A stretch of DNA of 12,566 bases from NCBI GenBank assembly GCA_022839105.1, contig JALHDH010000100.1, positions 1 to 12,566 of the forward strand, in the 5' to 3' direction. Numbering within the stretch: position 1 is the stretch's first letter; the number at the start of each line of letters is the position of its first letter. The notes below the pieces were generated by a model. That model searched no databases. It worked only from the letters and a program-made list of their open reading frames with translations, and was not told the DNA's origin. Positions 1-5,941 of this stretch are shown here, piece by piece. Position numbers and translations under genes: made by a program. The DNA is from a bacterium. GTDB taxonomy: Bacteria; Vulcanimicrobiota; Xenobia; Xenobiales; Xenobiaceae.

Positions 1-1191
1 GGCGTTCTCGGGGATGAAGGGGTGCAGCAGGCGATCGAGCTGATCGGGAGCCAGGCGCATGACCGCCTCCTCCTCGGTGATCAGGCCCTCGGAGACCAGG
101 TCGACGGCGATCTTGACCGCCGCGTTGGCGGTGCGCTTGCCGTTGCGGGTCTGCAGCATGAAGAGCCGACCCTTTTCGATGGTGAACTCCATGTCCTGGA
201 GATCCTTGTAGTGGGTCTCCAGCTTGACCGCGATCTCGGAGAGCTGCTTGTAGGACTCGGGCATGATCCGCTCGAGCGCGTCGATGGGCTCGACCTTGCG
301 GATCCCGGCCACCACGTCCTCGCCCTGGGCGTTGAGCAGGAAGTCGCCCACCAGGCGCTTCTCGCCGGTGTTGTAGTCGCGGGTGAAGGCCACGCCCGTC
401 CCGGAGTCGTCACCCGTGTTGCCGAAGCACATGGCCTGGACGTTCACGGCGGTGCCCAGGTCGTGGGCGATCTTCTCGCGGTTGCGATAGACGATGGCGC
501 GCTCGTTCATCCAGGAACGGAAGACCGCCAGGACGGCCTCGCGAAGCTGCTCGTACACGTCCTGCGGGAAGTCGACGCCCTTCTCGGCCCGGTATTTGGC
601 CTTGAAGATCTCGACGACGTCCTTGAGGGCCTCGGCCGAGAGCTTGGAGTCCTCGGTGACGCCTTCGGACTGCTTCTTGGCGTGGAAGAGCTTCTCGAAC
701 TCGGACTTGGGCACGTCCATGACCACGTCCGAGAACATCATGATGAAGCGCCGATAGGCGTCATAGGCGAAGCGCGGGTTCTGCGACTGCTCGATCAGCC
801 CCTGGACGGTCACGTCGTTGAGGCCCAGGTTCAGGATCGTGTCCATCATGCCGGGCATCGAGAACTTCGCACCCGAGCGGACCGAGACCAGCAGGGGGTT
901 CTTGGGATCGCCGAAACCCTTGCCCATCTTGCGGGCCAGCTCATCCATCTGCTCGCGGATCTCGACATCCAGGTCGGCGGGCATGGTCTTGCCCAGCTCG
1001 TAGTACATGTTGCAGACTTCGGTGGTCACGGTGAAGCCGGGAGGCACCGGGAAGCCCAGGCGGGTCATCTCGGCCAGGTTGGCCCCCTTGCCGCCCAGCA
1101 GGCCCTTCATCGCGGCGCCGCCTTCGTCAAAACGGTAGGTCGCCTTGCCGTGGGTCAACTTCTCACGCCAGTTCTGGGTCGCAGTCGTCAT
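1..1191 (-). CDS. ppdK: Pyruvate, phosphate dikinase, N-terminal part (cut by window edge)
   Basis: PPDK interconverts pyruvate, ATP and phosphate with phosphoenolpyruvate, AMP and diphosphate in the cytoplasm, working in glycolysis or gluconeogenesis. Only the first 397 codons are present and the frame is open at base 1. What is seen is the ATP-grasp nucleotide-binding half: the glycine-rich GGKGANLAEM at about residues 33-42 followed by a PVPPGFTVTTEVC stretch, SVRSGAKFSMPGMMDT near 100-116, and TGVAFTRDYNTGEK followed by LNAQGEDVVAGIR in the 265-295 region. The phosphohistidine domain and the PEP-binding barrel would lie outside the window. The ATG at 1191 is chosen because AAGGTGAT (1202-1195) lies just upstream and the MTTATQNW start leads straight into the family fold. 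It lies 228 bases downstream of glyS on the same strand. It may have its own weak promoter: a TAGTAT box at 1360-1355 and a TTGAAT at 1387-1382, poorly spaced. A PEP synthase is less likely, because the SGAKFSMPGMMDT pattern is characteristic of PPDK. Confidence 0.95.
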   Translation of the reverse strand, partial: MTTATQNWREKLTHGKATYRFDEGGAAMKGLLGGKGANLAEMTRLGFPVPPGFTVTTEVCNMYYELGKTMPADLDVEIREQMDELARKMGKGFGDPKNPLLVSVRSGAKFSMPGMMDTILNLGLNDVTVQGLIEQSQNPRFAYDAYRRFIMMFSDVVMDVPKSEFEKLFHAKKQSEGVTEDSKLSAEALKDVVEIFKAKYRAEKGVDFPQDVYEQLREAVLAVFRSWMNERAIVYRNREKIAHDLGTAVNVQAMCFGNTGDDSGTGVAFTRDYNTGEKRLVGDFLLNAQGEDVVAGIRKVEPIDALERIMPESYKQLSEIAVKLETHYKDLQDMEFTIEKGRLFMLQTRNGKRTANAAVKIAVDLVSEGLITEEEAVMRLAPDQLDRLLHPFIPENA

Positions 1192-1223
1192 CAGATCACC
1201 TTCGCATCTTTCTCCCCGACTCG

Positions 1224-1244
1224 TCCGGACTTCTTCAGTCCGGA
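1224..1244 (-). other. Hairpin in the probable ppdK 5' leader
   Basis: TCCGGAC (1224-1230) and GTCCGGA (1238-1244) form a perfect 7-bp stem around a 7-base loop. It ends 33 bases upstream of the ppdK start codon. No T-tract follows, so it is not a classical terminator. It could be a leader structure, or chance in GC-rich DNA. Confidence 0.3.
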
Positions 1245-1298
1245 GGGTCCCGAAGAGCTGAATCTCCTCACCGGAGTCGGCACCCGGGGAACAGCGCG

Positions 1299-1329
1299 AC
1301 CTCGTTCCGCCTCGAGGAGGGGACGAGGT
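1299..1329 (-). other. Second hairpin between glyS and ppdK
   Basis: ACCTCGT (1299-1305) pairs perfectly with ACGAGGT (1323-1329). The stem can be extended inward past one mismatch. The loop region contains the short palindrome CCTCGAGG. It lies in the gap between glyS and ppdK. Whether it acts as a terminator, a leader structure or nothing cannot be told from sequence alone. Confidence 0.25.
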
Positions 1330-1374
1330 GCGCCGGTCAGGTGGCTTCGCGGGGATACTAAAACCACCCGTGAA

Positions 1375-1397
1375 TTCCTGCATTCAAGGGGCAGGAA
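1375..1397 (-). terminator. Inverted repeat just after glyS, possible 3'-end structure
   Basis: TTCCTGC (1375-1381) and GCAGGAA (1391-1397) are perfect 7-base arms around a 9-base loop, starting 22 bases after the glyS stop in the direction of transcription. There is no T-run afterwards, so an intrinsic terminator is doubtful. A 3'-stabilising hairpin, or a dyad next to a ppdK promoter, fits equally well. Confidence 0.25.
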
Positions 1398-1419
1398 ACT
1401 CTTGTTCGATAACCGGAGC

Positions 1420-2757
1420 CTAGATCCGGAGCTTCTCGTCGAGGTAGACCCGCAGGGCCCCCAGGCCGACGCGCTCCTGCTGCATGGAGTCGCGATCCCG
1501 CACGGTGACGGTCTCGTCGTCCAGCGTGGTGAAGTCCACGGTCAGGCACAGAGGGGTGCCGGCCTCATCCTGGCGCCGGTAGCGCTTGCCGATCTGCCCC
1601 CGGTCATCGTAGTCGGTGAGGTAGTGGCGGCGCAGGTCCTGCTGGATGTTGCGGGCCATGCCGACCAGTTCGGGCTTGTTCTTGAGCAGGGGCAGCACGG
1701 CCACCTGCACGGGGGCCAGACGCGGATGCAGCCGCAGGACCACCCGGGTCTCCTCCTGGCCCTTGGCCGAGACCGCCGTGTCCTCGCGATAGGAGTCCAC
1801 CAGGAAGGCCAGGGCGGCCCGGTCCACGCCGCCGGAGGGTTCGATCACCCAGGGCACCACGTGCTCGTTGGTGTCGGGATCGAAGTAATCCAGCTCCTTG
1901 CCCGAGTACTCGGCATGACGGCGCAGGTCGAAGTCGGTCCGGTTGGCGATCCCCTCCAGCTCCGACCAGCCCCACGGGAAGAGGTACTCGATGTCGTAGC
2001 AGCCCCGCGCGTAGTGTGCCAGCTCATCGGGATCGTGAGGGCGCAGGCGCAGGTTCTCGGGGCGGATGCCGTGGTCGAGATACCAGGAGTGCCGAGCCTG
2101 GACCCACTCCTCGAAGGCCTTCTCGGCCTGCTCGGGATGGACGAAGTACTCGACCTCCATCTGCTCGAATTCCCGGGTCCGGAAGGTGAAGCGTCGCGGG
2201 GTGATCTCGTTGCGGAAGGACTTGCCGATCTGGGCGATGCCGAAGGGCAGCTTCTTGCGCGAGGTGGTCTGGACATTCTTGAAGTTCACGAAGATGCCCT
2301 GGGCCGTCTCGGGACGCAACCAGACCCGGGAGGTCTCATCCTGGACCACGCCCATCTGGGTCTCGAACATCAGGTTGAAGTGTCGGACCTCGGTCAGGTC
2401 GTGCCCGCCGCCCTGAGGGCACTGGGCCCCCGGCTCGAGGTCATCGGCCCGGTAGCGCTGCTTGCACTTGCGGCAGTCCACCAGGGGATCCGAGAAGGCC
2501 TCGGCGTGCCCGGAGGCCACCCAGGTTCGGGGATGCATCAGGATGGCCGCGTCCAGGCCCACCATGTCGTCGCGTTCCTGCACGACCGTGCGCCACCACA
2601 GGTCCTTGACGTTCTTCTTGAACTGGGAACCCAGAGGTCCGTAGTCCCAACAGTTGGCCAGGCCTCCATAGATCTCCGAACCGGGATAGACGAATCCCCG
2701 TCGCTTGCACAGCGATACGATCTTCTCGAAGAGATCTTCCTGGACGGCGGTTTTCAT
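1420..2757 (-). CDS. glyS: Glycyl-tRNA synthetase, alpha2 dimeric type
   Basis: This enzyme charges tRNA-Gly with glycine using ATP. It is the single-chain, homodimeric class II type, not the separate alpha/beta type. The 445-residue protein shows the family features: PGSEIYGGLANCWDYGPLG at 25-43, HPRTWVASGHAEAFSDPL at 75-92, RPETAQGIFVNFKNV at 148-162, motif 2 FRNEITPR at 181-188, and motif 3 EPSGGVDRAALAFL at 306-319. The anticodon-binding domain covers about 345-445 and ends with the usual TVRDRDSM. A zinc-ribbon insert carries C95, C98 and C113, but where many relatives have a fourth Cys (CPxCG) this protein reads CPQGG, with H119 close by. The ATG at 2757 is preferred to a possible start at 2841, because GAGGAG lies 7 bases upstream (2770-2765) and the extra 28 residues are low complexity. 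It follows the I9-like gene by 46 bases and is probably cotranscribed with it. Confidence 0.96.
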   Translation of the reverse strand: MKTAVQEDLFEKIVSLCKRRGFVYPGSEIYGGLANCWDYGPLGSQFKKNVKDLWWRTVVQERDDMVGLDAAILMHPRTWVASGHAEAFSDPLVDCRKCKQRYRADDLEPGAQCPQGGGHDLTEVRHFNLMFETQMGVVQDETSRVWLRPETAQGIFVNFKNVQTTSRKKLPFGIAQIGKSFRNEITPRRFTFRTREFEQMEVEYFVHPEQAEKAFEEWVQARHSWYLDHGIRPENLRLRPHDPDELAHYARGCYDIEYLFPWGWSELEGIANRTDFDLRRHAEYSGKELDYFDPDTNEHVVPWVIEPSGGVDRAALAFLVDSYREDTAVSAKGQEETRVVLRLHPRLAPVQVAVLPLLKNKPELVGMARNIQQDLRRHYLTDYDDRGQIGKRYRRQDEAGTPLCLTVDFTTLDDETVTVRDRDSMQQERVGLGALRVYLDEKLRI

Positions 2758-2803
2758 GTGACGACTCCTCTGGGTTGGTCTGGCTGAGGTCGGGTACGGG
2801 TTT

Positions 2804-3103
2804 CTAGAGGCCGAGGTGGTTGGCGTGGACCTCGGCGTCATGGTAGATCCGGGTCACCCGCGGCGAGAGGATCAGCATCTCGAGCGACTTCGCCGAGATC
2901 TCGGCGGAAAAGGCGTTGATGATGTACAGGTCATCCTTGATCTTGCCACCCAGGCTGCCCATCATCCGACGGTCCTCCTCCTTGAGCCCGTCGACGGTCT
3001 GGACGATCACCGAAATCGGCTGATCGGTGCCCTCGTCGAGGATGGAGCGCAAAGACGGGTCCAGCTTCTGGTTCTTGAGTGCAGCCTGATCCATGCCTTC
3101 CAT
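2804..3103 (-). CDS. Stand-alone inhibitor I9 / subtilisin-propeptide-like protein
   Basis: This is a 99-residue protein without signal peptide or membrane segment. The pattern of residues 30-94 resembles the peptidase inhibitor I9 fold, the N-terminal propeptide of subtilisin-like S8 proteases: a strand with PISVIVQ, then a helix-forming acidic/basic stretch (KEEDRRMM), SLGGKIKDDLYIINAFSAEI, a second helix SAKSLEMLILSP, and a final strand RVTRIYHDAEVHA. In S8 proteases this domain assists folding and inhibits the active site. Here no protease domain is attached and none is encoded nearby. A free inhibitor or an intramolecular-chaperone-like protein is therefore an inference. The ATG at 3103 is preceded by a near-perfect SD (AGGAGGTGA, 7-base spacing). 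It has its own promoter about 40 bases upstream and glyS follows directly. The domain assignment is by pattern only; another small alpha/beta ferredoxin-like fold is possible. Confidence 0.72.
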   Translation of the reverse strand: MEGMDQAALKNQKLDPSLRSILDEGTDQPISVIVQTVDGLKEEDRRMMGSLGGKIKDDLYIINAFSAEISAKSLEMLILSPRVTRIYHDAEVHANHLGL

Positions 3104-3145
3104 GGGTTCACCTCCTGGGGCATCCTTTGGGGACGCGCAGGCGAC

Positions 3146-3154
3146 ACTATACCA
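3146..3154 (-). promoter_or_regulatory. Extended -10 promoter for the I9-like gene and glyS
   Basis: On the minus strand the sequence reads TGGTATAGT. This is an extended -10 (TGn) followed by TATAGT, five of six matches to the sigma-70 consensus, inside an AT-rich patch of an otherwise GC-rich region. The -35 region 17 bases upstream (TTCGGC) is poor, as is usual with extended -10 promoters. The predicted transcription start near 3139 gives a leader of about 36 bases containing the strong SD of the I9-like gene. Confidence 0.65.
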
Positions 3155-3214
3155 CAATTCCCGCGTGGGCCGAAATGAAACCGATCAGCATGGCCCCCGG
3201 CGGGTCCGTCGGGA

Positions 3215-5056
3215 TCAGGAGTAGATCTCCTCGATCTCCCGGCGGAAGTGCTCGTCCACGACGCGTCTCTTGACCTTCAGGGTGGGCGTCAGCTCTCCCT
3301 GGTCCATCGTCAGTTCACGGTCCAGGACCGCGATCTTCTTGACCTTCTCGTAGTTGGAGAAGTCCTGGCAGGCCGACTGGACCTCGGCGAAGAGGAGATC
3401 CCGGAGCCTGGGCTCGGCCAGGAGGGAGGCTCGCTCGGTCGGCAGGCCCTGTTCGGCGGCCCACTCCTCGATCCGGGAATAGACCGGCACCACCAGGGCG
3501 CCGACGAAGTTCCGGCCATCCCCGACCACGACGGCCTGCTCGATCCAGGGGCTGGCCTTGATCTGCTGTTCCAGGGGCTGGGGCGCGACGTTCTTTCCGT
3601 TGGACAGGACCAGCAATTCCTTCTTGCGGTCGGTGATCACCAGGTAGTCGTCCGCATCGAAGCGCCCCACGTCGCCCGTGTGGAACCAGCCATCCGGCTC
3701 GAGCGCCTCTGCGGTCGCCTCGGGCCGGTTGAAGTAGCCGAGCATGACGTTGGGGCCGCGGGCCAGGATCTCGCCGTCGTCGGCGATCCGCACCTCGACC
3801 CCGGGCAGGACCTTGCCCACCGTGCCGATTCGCGGCTCGGACATGGGGTTGACGGTCAGGACCGGACTGGTCTCGGTCAGGCCGTAGCCTTCGACGATCG
3901 AGAAGCCGGCGTTCAGGAAGAACTCCCCCACATCCCGACGCAGGGGAGCCCCGCCCGAGAAGAAGCAGCGAACCCGACCGCCCGTCCGGGCGTGGATCTT
4001 GCCGAAGACCAGCTTGTGCGCCAGGGCCCGCTGGACCCGCAGGCCGACGGGGACCGGGCCTGTCAGGGCCGCTTCGCGACAGGAGCTGCCGACCCCGACG
4101 GCCCAACGCAGGATGGATCCCTTCAGGCCCTGGGCCTGCTGGAAGACCCTGGCATGGATCTTCTCGAAGAGGCGCGGAACGCTGGGCACGATGGTCGGTC
4201 GAAGGCTCAGGAGATCCTCGGCCACGGTCTCGATGCTGGTGGCGTACCCGATGGCCCCTCCGGCGAAGGTCAGGACATAATAGGCGATCCGCTCGAAGAC
4301 ATGCGACAGGGGCAGGAACGAGAGCTCTACGTCCTCGCTGGTGGCCTGGATCCAGGGAACCAGGGTGCTGGCATTGGACACGAAGTTCCCGTGCATCAGC
4401 ATGGCGCCCTTGGGGTGGCCCGTGGTGCCCGAGGTATAGACCAGGCTGCAGACATCCCAGGGCTGAAGCCCGGCCACGCGGCGCTCCATCTCGGGCCCAT
4501 GCTCGGAGAGCTTCGCGGCCCCGAATTCCAGGAGTTCCTGCCAGCTCCACAGACGCCTGGAGGAGCTCCCTTCCGCCGGTTCGATGGCCACCACATGCTC
4601 GAGCCGGGGACAGTCCTTCTCGACGGCCAGGACCTTGCGCAGGTGCTCGGGCGTCGCCGCGAGGACGACCCGGGCTCCTGAATCGCGGAGGATATAGCCC
4701 AGATCGGAGGAGTTCAAGGTGGAGTACATCGGCACGTGCACGCAGCCCGCGTGGACGGCCCCCAGGTCGGTCATCGGCCACTCGGGCCGGTTATTCGAGA
4801 AGTTGGCGACCCGGTCTCCGGGCTCCAGGCCCAGCTCGATCAGGGCACAGGCCAACCGATGGACCTTGGTCTGGACCTCGGCGTAGGTCTGGAAGCGATA
4901 GACCCCATCCACCTTCTCGCCCAGGTAGGGGCGGGAGCCGACCCGGGCCACCGAGCGGCGGAAGACCTCCGGAAGAGTCCGCACCTCGGCGGTGGAGGCC
5001 CACTTCTCGAGGGCAGCGGGGACGGCAGGTTTGACCGGGATCGTCCTCTCAGCCAT
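3215..5056 (-). CDS. Long-chain acyl-CoA synthetase, AMP-forming (FadD/FAA type)
   Basis: This enzyme activates fatty acids to acyl-CoA through an acyl-adenylate. It belongs to the ANL adenylating superfamily. The 613-residue protein is full length for the long-chain branch. Visible motifs are the P-loop YTSGTTGHPKGA at 207-218, LPLSHVFERI near 248-257, the acyl/AMP motif GYGLTETSP at 390-398, GWFHTGD at 456-462, the hinge region TDRKKELLVLSNGKNV at 475-490, and the C-terminal LTPTLKVKRR at 589-598 with the probable catalytic lysine at 594. There is no signal peptide; such enzymes are cytosolic or membrane-associated. The ATG at 5056 is supported by AGGAGGT 4-5 bases upstream. That SD lies inside the upstream FHA gene, and the two genes overlap by 8 bases, so translation is probably coupled. 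Substrate chain length cannot be read from the sequence. Confidence 0.93.
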   Translation of the reverse strand: MAERTIPVKPAVPAALEKWASTAEVRTLPEVFRRSVARVGSRPYLGEKVDGVYRFQTYAEVQTKVHRLACALIELGLEPGDRVANFSNNRPEWPMTDLGAVHAGCVHVPMYSTLNSSDLGYILRDSGARVVLAATPEHLRKVLAVEKDCPRLEHVVAIEPAEGSSSRRLWSWQELLEFGAAKLSEHGPEMERRVAGLQPWDVCSLVYTSGTTGHPKGAMLMHGNFVSNASTLVPWIQATSEDVELSFLPLSHVFERIAYYVLTFAGGAIGYATSIETVAEDLLSLRPTIVPSVPRLFEKIHARVFQQAQGLKGSILRWAVGVGSSCREAALTGPVPVGLRVQRALAHKLVFGKIHARTGGRVRCFFSGGAPLRRDVGEFFLNAGFSIVEGYGLTETSPVLTVNPMSEPRIGTVGKVLPGVEVRIADDGEILARGPNVMLGYFNRPEATAEALEPDGWFHTGDVGRFDADDYLVITDRKKELLVLSNGKNVAPQPLEQQIKASPWIEQAVVVGDGRNFVGALVVPVYSRIEEWAAEQGLPTERASLLAEPRLRDLLFAEVQSACQDFSNYEKVKKIAVLDRELTMDQGELTPTLKVKRRVVDEHFRREIEEIYS

Positions 5057-5705
5057 TCGACCTCCTGCGCCAGTGGAAAACGAAGCGTTCGGCCCCGAAA
5101 CGGATTTCGTCGTTCTCGAAGACCGGCTTCTGGACTCCCTGAATCAGGCGTTCCCCATTCACGTAGGTCCCATTGGCGCTGCCCAGGTCCTCCAGGAGGA
5201 CCTCCTGGCCGCCTCGGACCAGGCGTGCATGGCGGCGCGAAACCGAACCGGCCATCGGCAGGTCCCCCAGATCGATTTCGGGCACGATTCCGTCGGAGGG
5301 ACTGGCCCGTCCCACCAGGACAAGGTCCTTGTCGATATAGAAGATCGGCTGCCCGGCGACTCCCTCCAGCGCCGCGTAGGCGCGCGCCTTCAGATCCTCG
5401 AGGGGGTCCGGCGCCGGGGGAGCCGGCGCCACGGCGGGTGCCGGAATCGGTGGGAGGACGCGCTCCGGAGGCGTGGGCAGGGGCGGCGGAGCCGGCCGGG
5501 GCGCGACCGGTTCCGCGGCGGGACGAGGAGGCGGAGCGGGCCTGGGAGCCACCGGGCTTCCCGCAGGGCGGGGGGGGGGAGCCGGAGCGGGGCGGGGCGC
5601 CGGAGACCCCCGCCGGCGGCGCATGGCGGTCTTCAGGCTGGTCCCGCACTTCTCGCAGAAGCTCGAGCCGGCCAGGCTCTCGTGGTCACATCGAGGACAC
5701 TTCAT
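5049..5705 (-). CDS. Zinc-ribbon, proline-rich linker and FHA domain protein
   Basis: The product is a 218-residue soluble protein in three parts. Residues 1-21 form a zinc ribbon with C3, C6, C17 and C20. Residues 33-100 are a Pro/Ala/Arg linker with two near copies of PVAPRPAPPP (51-60 and 67-76 in approximate register). Residues 128-210 form an FHA domain with the canonical GR (132-133), SRRHA (156-160) and NGTYVNG (178-184). FHA domains bind phosphothreonine peptides, so this is probably an adaptor read by Ser/Thr kinase signalling, but no kinase is encoded here. The ATG at 5705 is chosen because it puts the zinc ribbon at the extreme N-terminus. Extension upstream would run into an 8-bp tandem repeat. 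No SD lies at normal distance: the nearest AGGAGG is more than 20 bases away. A 12-bp palindrome covers the start codon, and a run of ten C lies in the linker (codons 43-46). The gene overlaps the acyl-CoA synthetase gene by 8 bases. Confidence 0.85.
   Translation of the reverse strand: MKCPRCDHESLAGSSFCEKCGTSLKTAMRRRRGSPAPRPAPAPPPRPAGSPVAPRPAPPPRPAAEPVAPRPAPPPLPTPPERVLPPIPAPAVAPAPPAPDPLEDLKARAYAALEGVAGQPIFYIDKDLVLVGRASPSDGIVPEIDLGDLPMAGSVSRRHARLVRGGQEVLLEDLGSANGTYVNGERLIQGVQKPVFENDEIRFGAERFVFHWRRRSNG
5570..5579 (-). repeat. Homopolymer of ten C (coding strand) inside the FHA gene
   Basis: The plus strand carries ten consecutive G, read as CCC CCC CCC C on the coding strand. It encodes Pro43-Pro45 plus the first base of Arg46. 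Gain or loss of one base would shift the frame before the FHA domain. Confidence 0.9.
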
Positions 5706-5711
5706 ATGAAG
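5700..5711. repeat. 12-bp perfect palindrome over the FHA start codon
   Basis: CTTCATATGAAG is its own reverse complement and contains the FHA gene ATG at its centre. It could be a protein-binding site or fold back in the mRNA at the start codon. A few palindromes of this length are expected by chance in a window of this size. Confidence 0.4.
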
Positions 5712-5857
5712 ACCGCATTTTCGCGGCCCCCCTCCTGTTCCTGCAGGGGAAGCGGTACGCTCCTGAAGTTTCTTCAAGGCGCTCCGAATCCGCTGCGGAA
5801 GTGCGGAATTCTCTGCGCCATGAGCGCCTCCTTCCGCCAGGGCCCTCCCGCCTCCCC

Positions 5858-5897
5858 GCCTTCCAGCCTTCCAGCCTTCCAGCCTTCCAGCCTTCCA
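5858..5897. repeat. Five perfect tandem copies of an 8-bp unit (GCCTTCCA)
   Basis: The 8-bp unit GCCTTCCA is repeated five times without a mismatch over 40 bases (TGGAAGGC on the other strand). It lies in the divergent region between the FHA gene and the amidotransferase gene, from about -85 to -45 relative to the predicted amidotransferase transcription start. Reading frames through it give the artefactual pattern WKAGRLEG. Such arrays can change copy number by slippage. Confidence 0.95.
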
Positions 5898-5910
5898 GGC
5901 CGGACTTCCC

Positions 5911-5926
5911 CGCCTCCGAAGAGGCG
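5911..5926. promoter_or_regulatory. Dyad in the spacer of the amidotransferase promoter, operator candidate
   Basis: CGCCTC (5911-5916) and GAGGCG (5921-5926) are perfect 6-bp arms around CGAA. The dyad ends 3 bases before the -10 box, so it lies in the promoter spacer and upstream of the predicted start, outside the transcript. A bound repressor there would block RNA polymerase. The position is the evidence; no regulator is identified. Confidence 0.35.
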
Positions 5927-5935
5927 TGCTAGAAT
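5927..5935 (+). promoter_or_regulatory. Extended -10 promoter, leaderless amidotransferase transcript
   Basis: TGCTAGAAT is TGn followed by TAGAAT, five of six matches to TATAAT. The -10 ends at 5935 and the ATG of the amidotransferase begins at 5942. Transcription would therefore start at, or within a base or two of, the start codon. There is no SD between them. The best -35 (TTCCCC at 5906-5911) is weak. Confidence 0.6.
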
Positions 5936-5941
5936 GCTGCA

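Noticed and set aside
22..2787. A 921-codon open frame on the plus strand across PPDK and GlyRS
   Set aside because: It is antisense to two clearly recognised genes, spans the gap between them, and its translation is low-complexity Gly/Leu/Val/Asp-rich. Stop-free antisense frames are common in GC-rich DNA.
3192..3207. GC-rich near-palindrome after the acyl-CoA synthetase stop as a terminator
   Set aside because: The stem is short with a mismatch and the T-rich stretch is about 12 bases away, so it does not meet the usual form of an intrinsic terminator.
3248..4681. Plus-strand open frame opposite the acyl-CoA synthetase
   Set aside because: The opposite strand carries all ANL superfamily motifs in order; this frame has none and its composition is that of a shadow.
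5858..5897. The 8-bp repeat array as a CRISPR
   Set aside because: The units are directly adjacent, with no spacers and far too short a repeat, and no cas genes are present.
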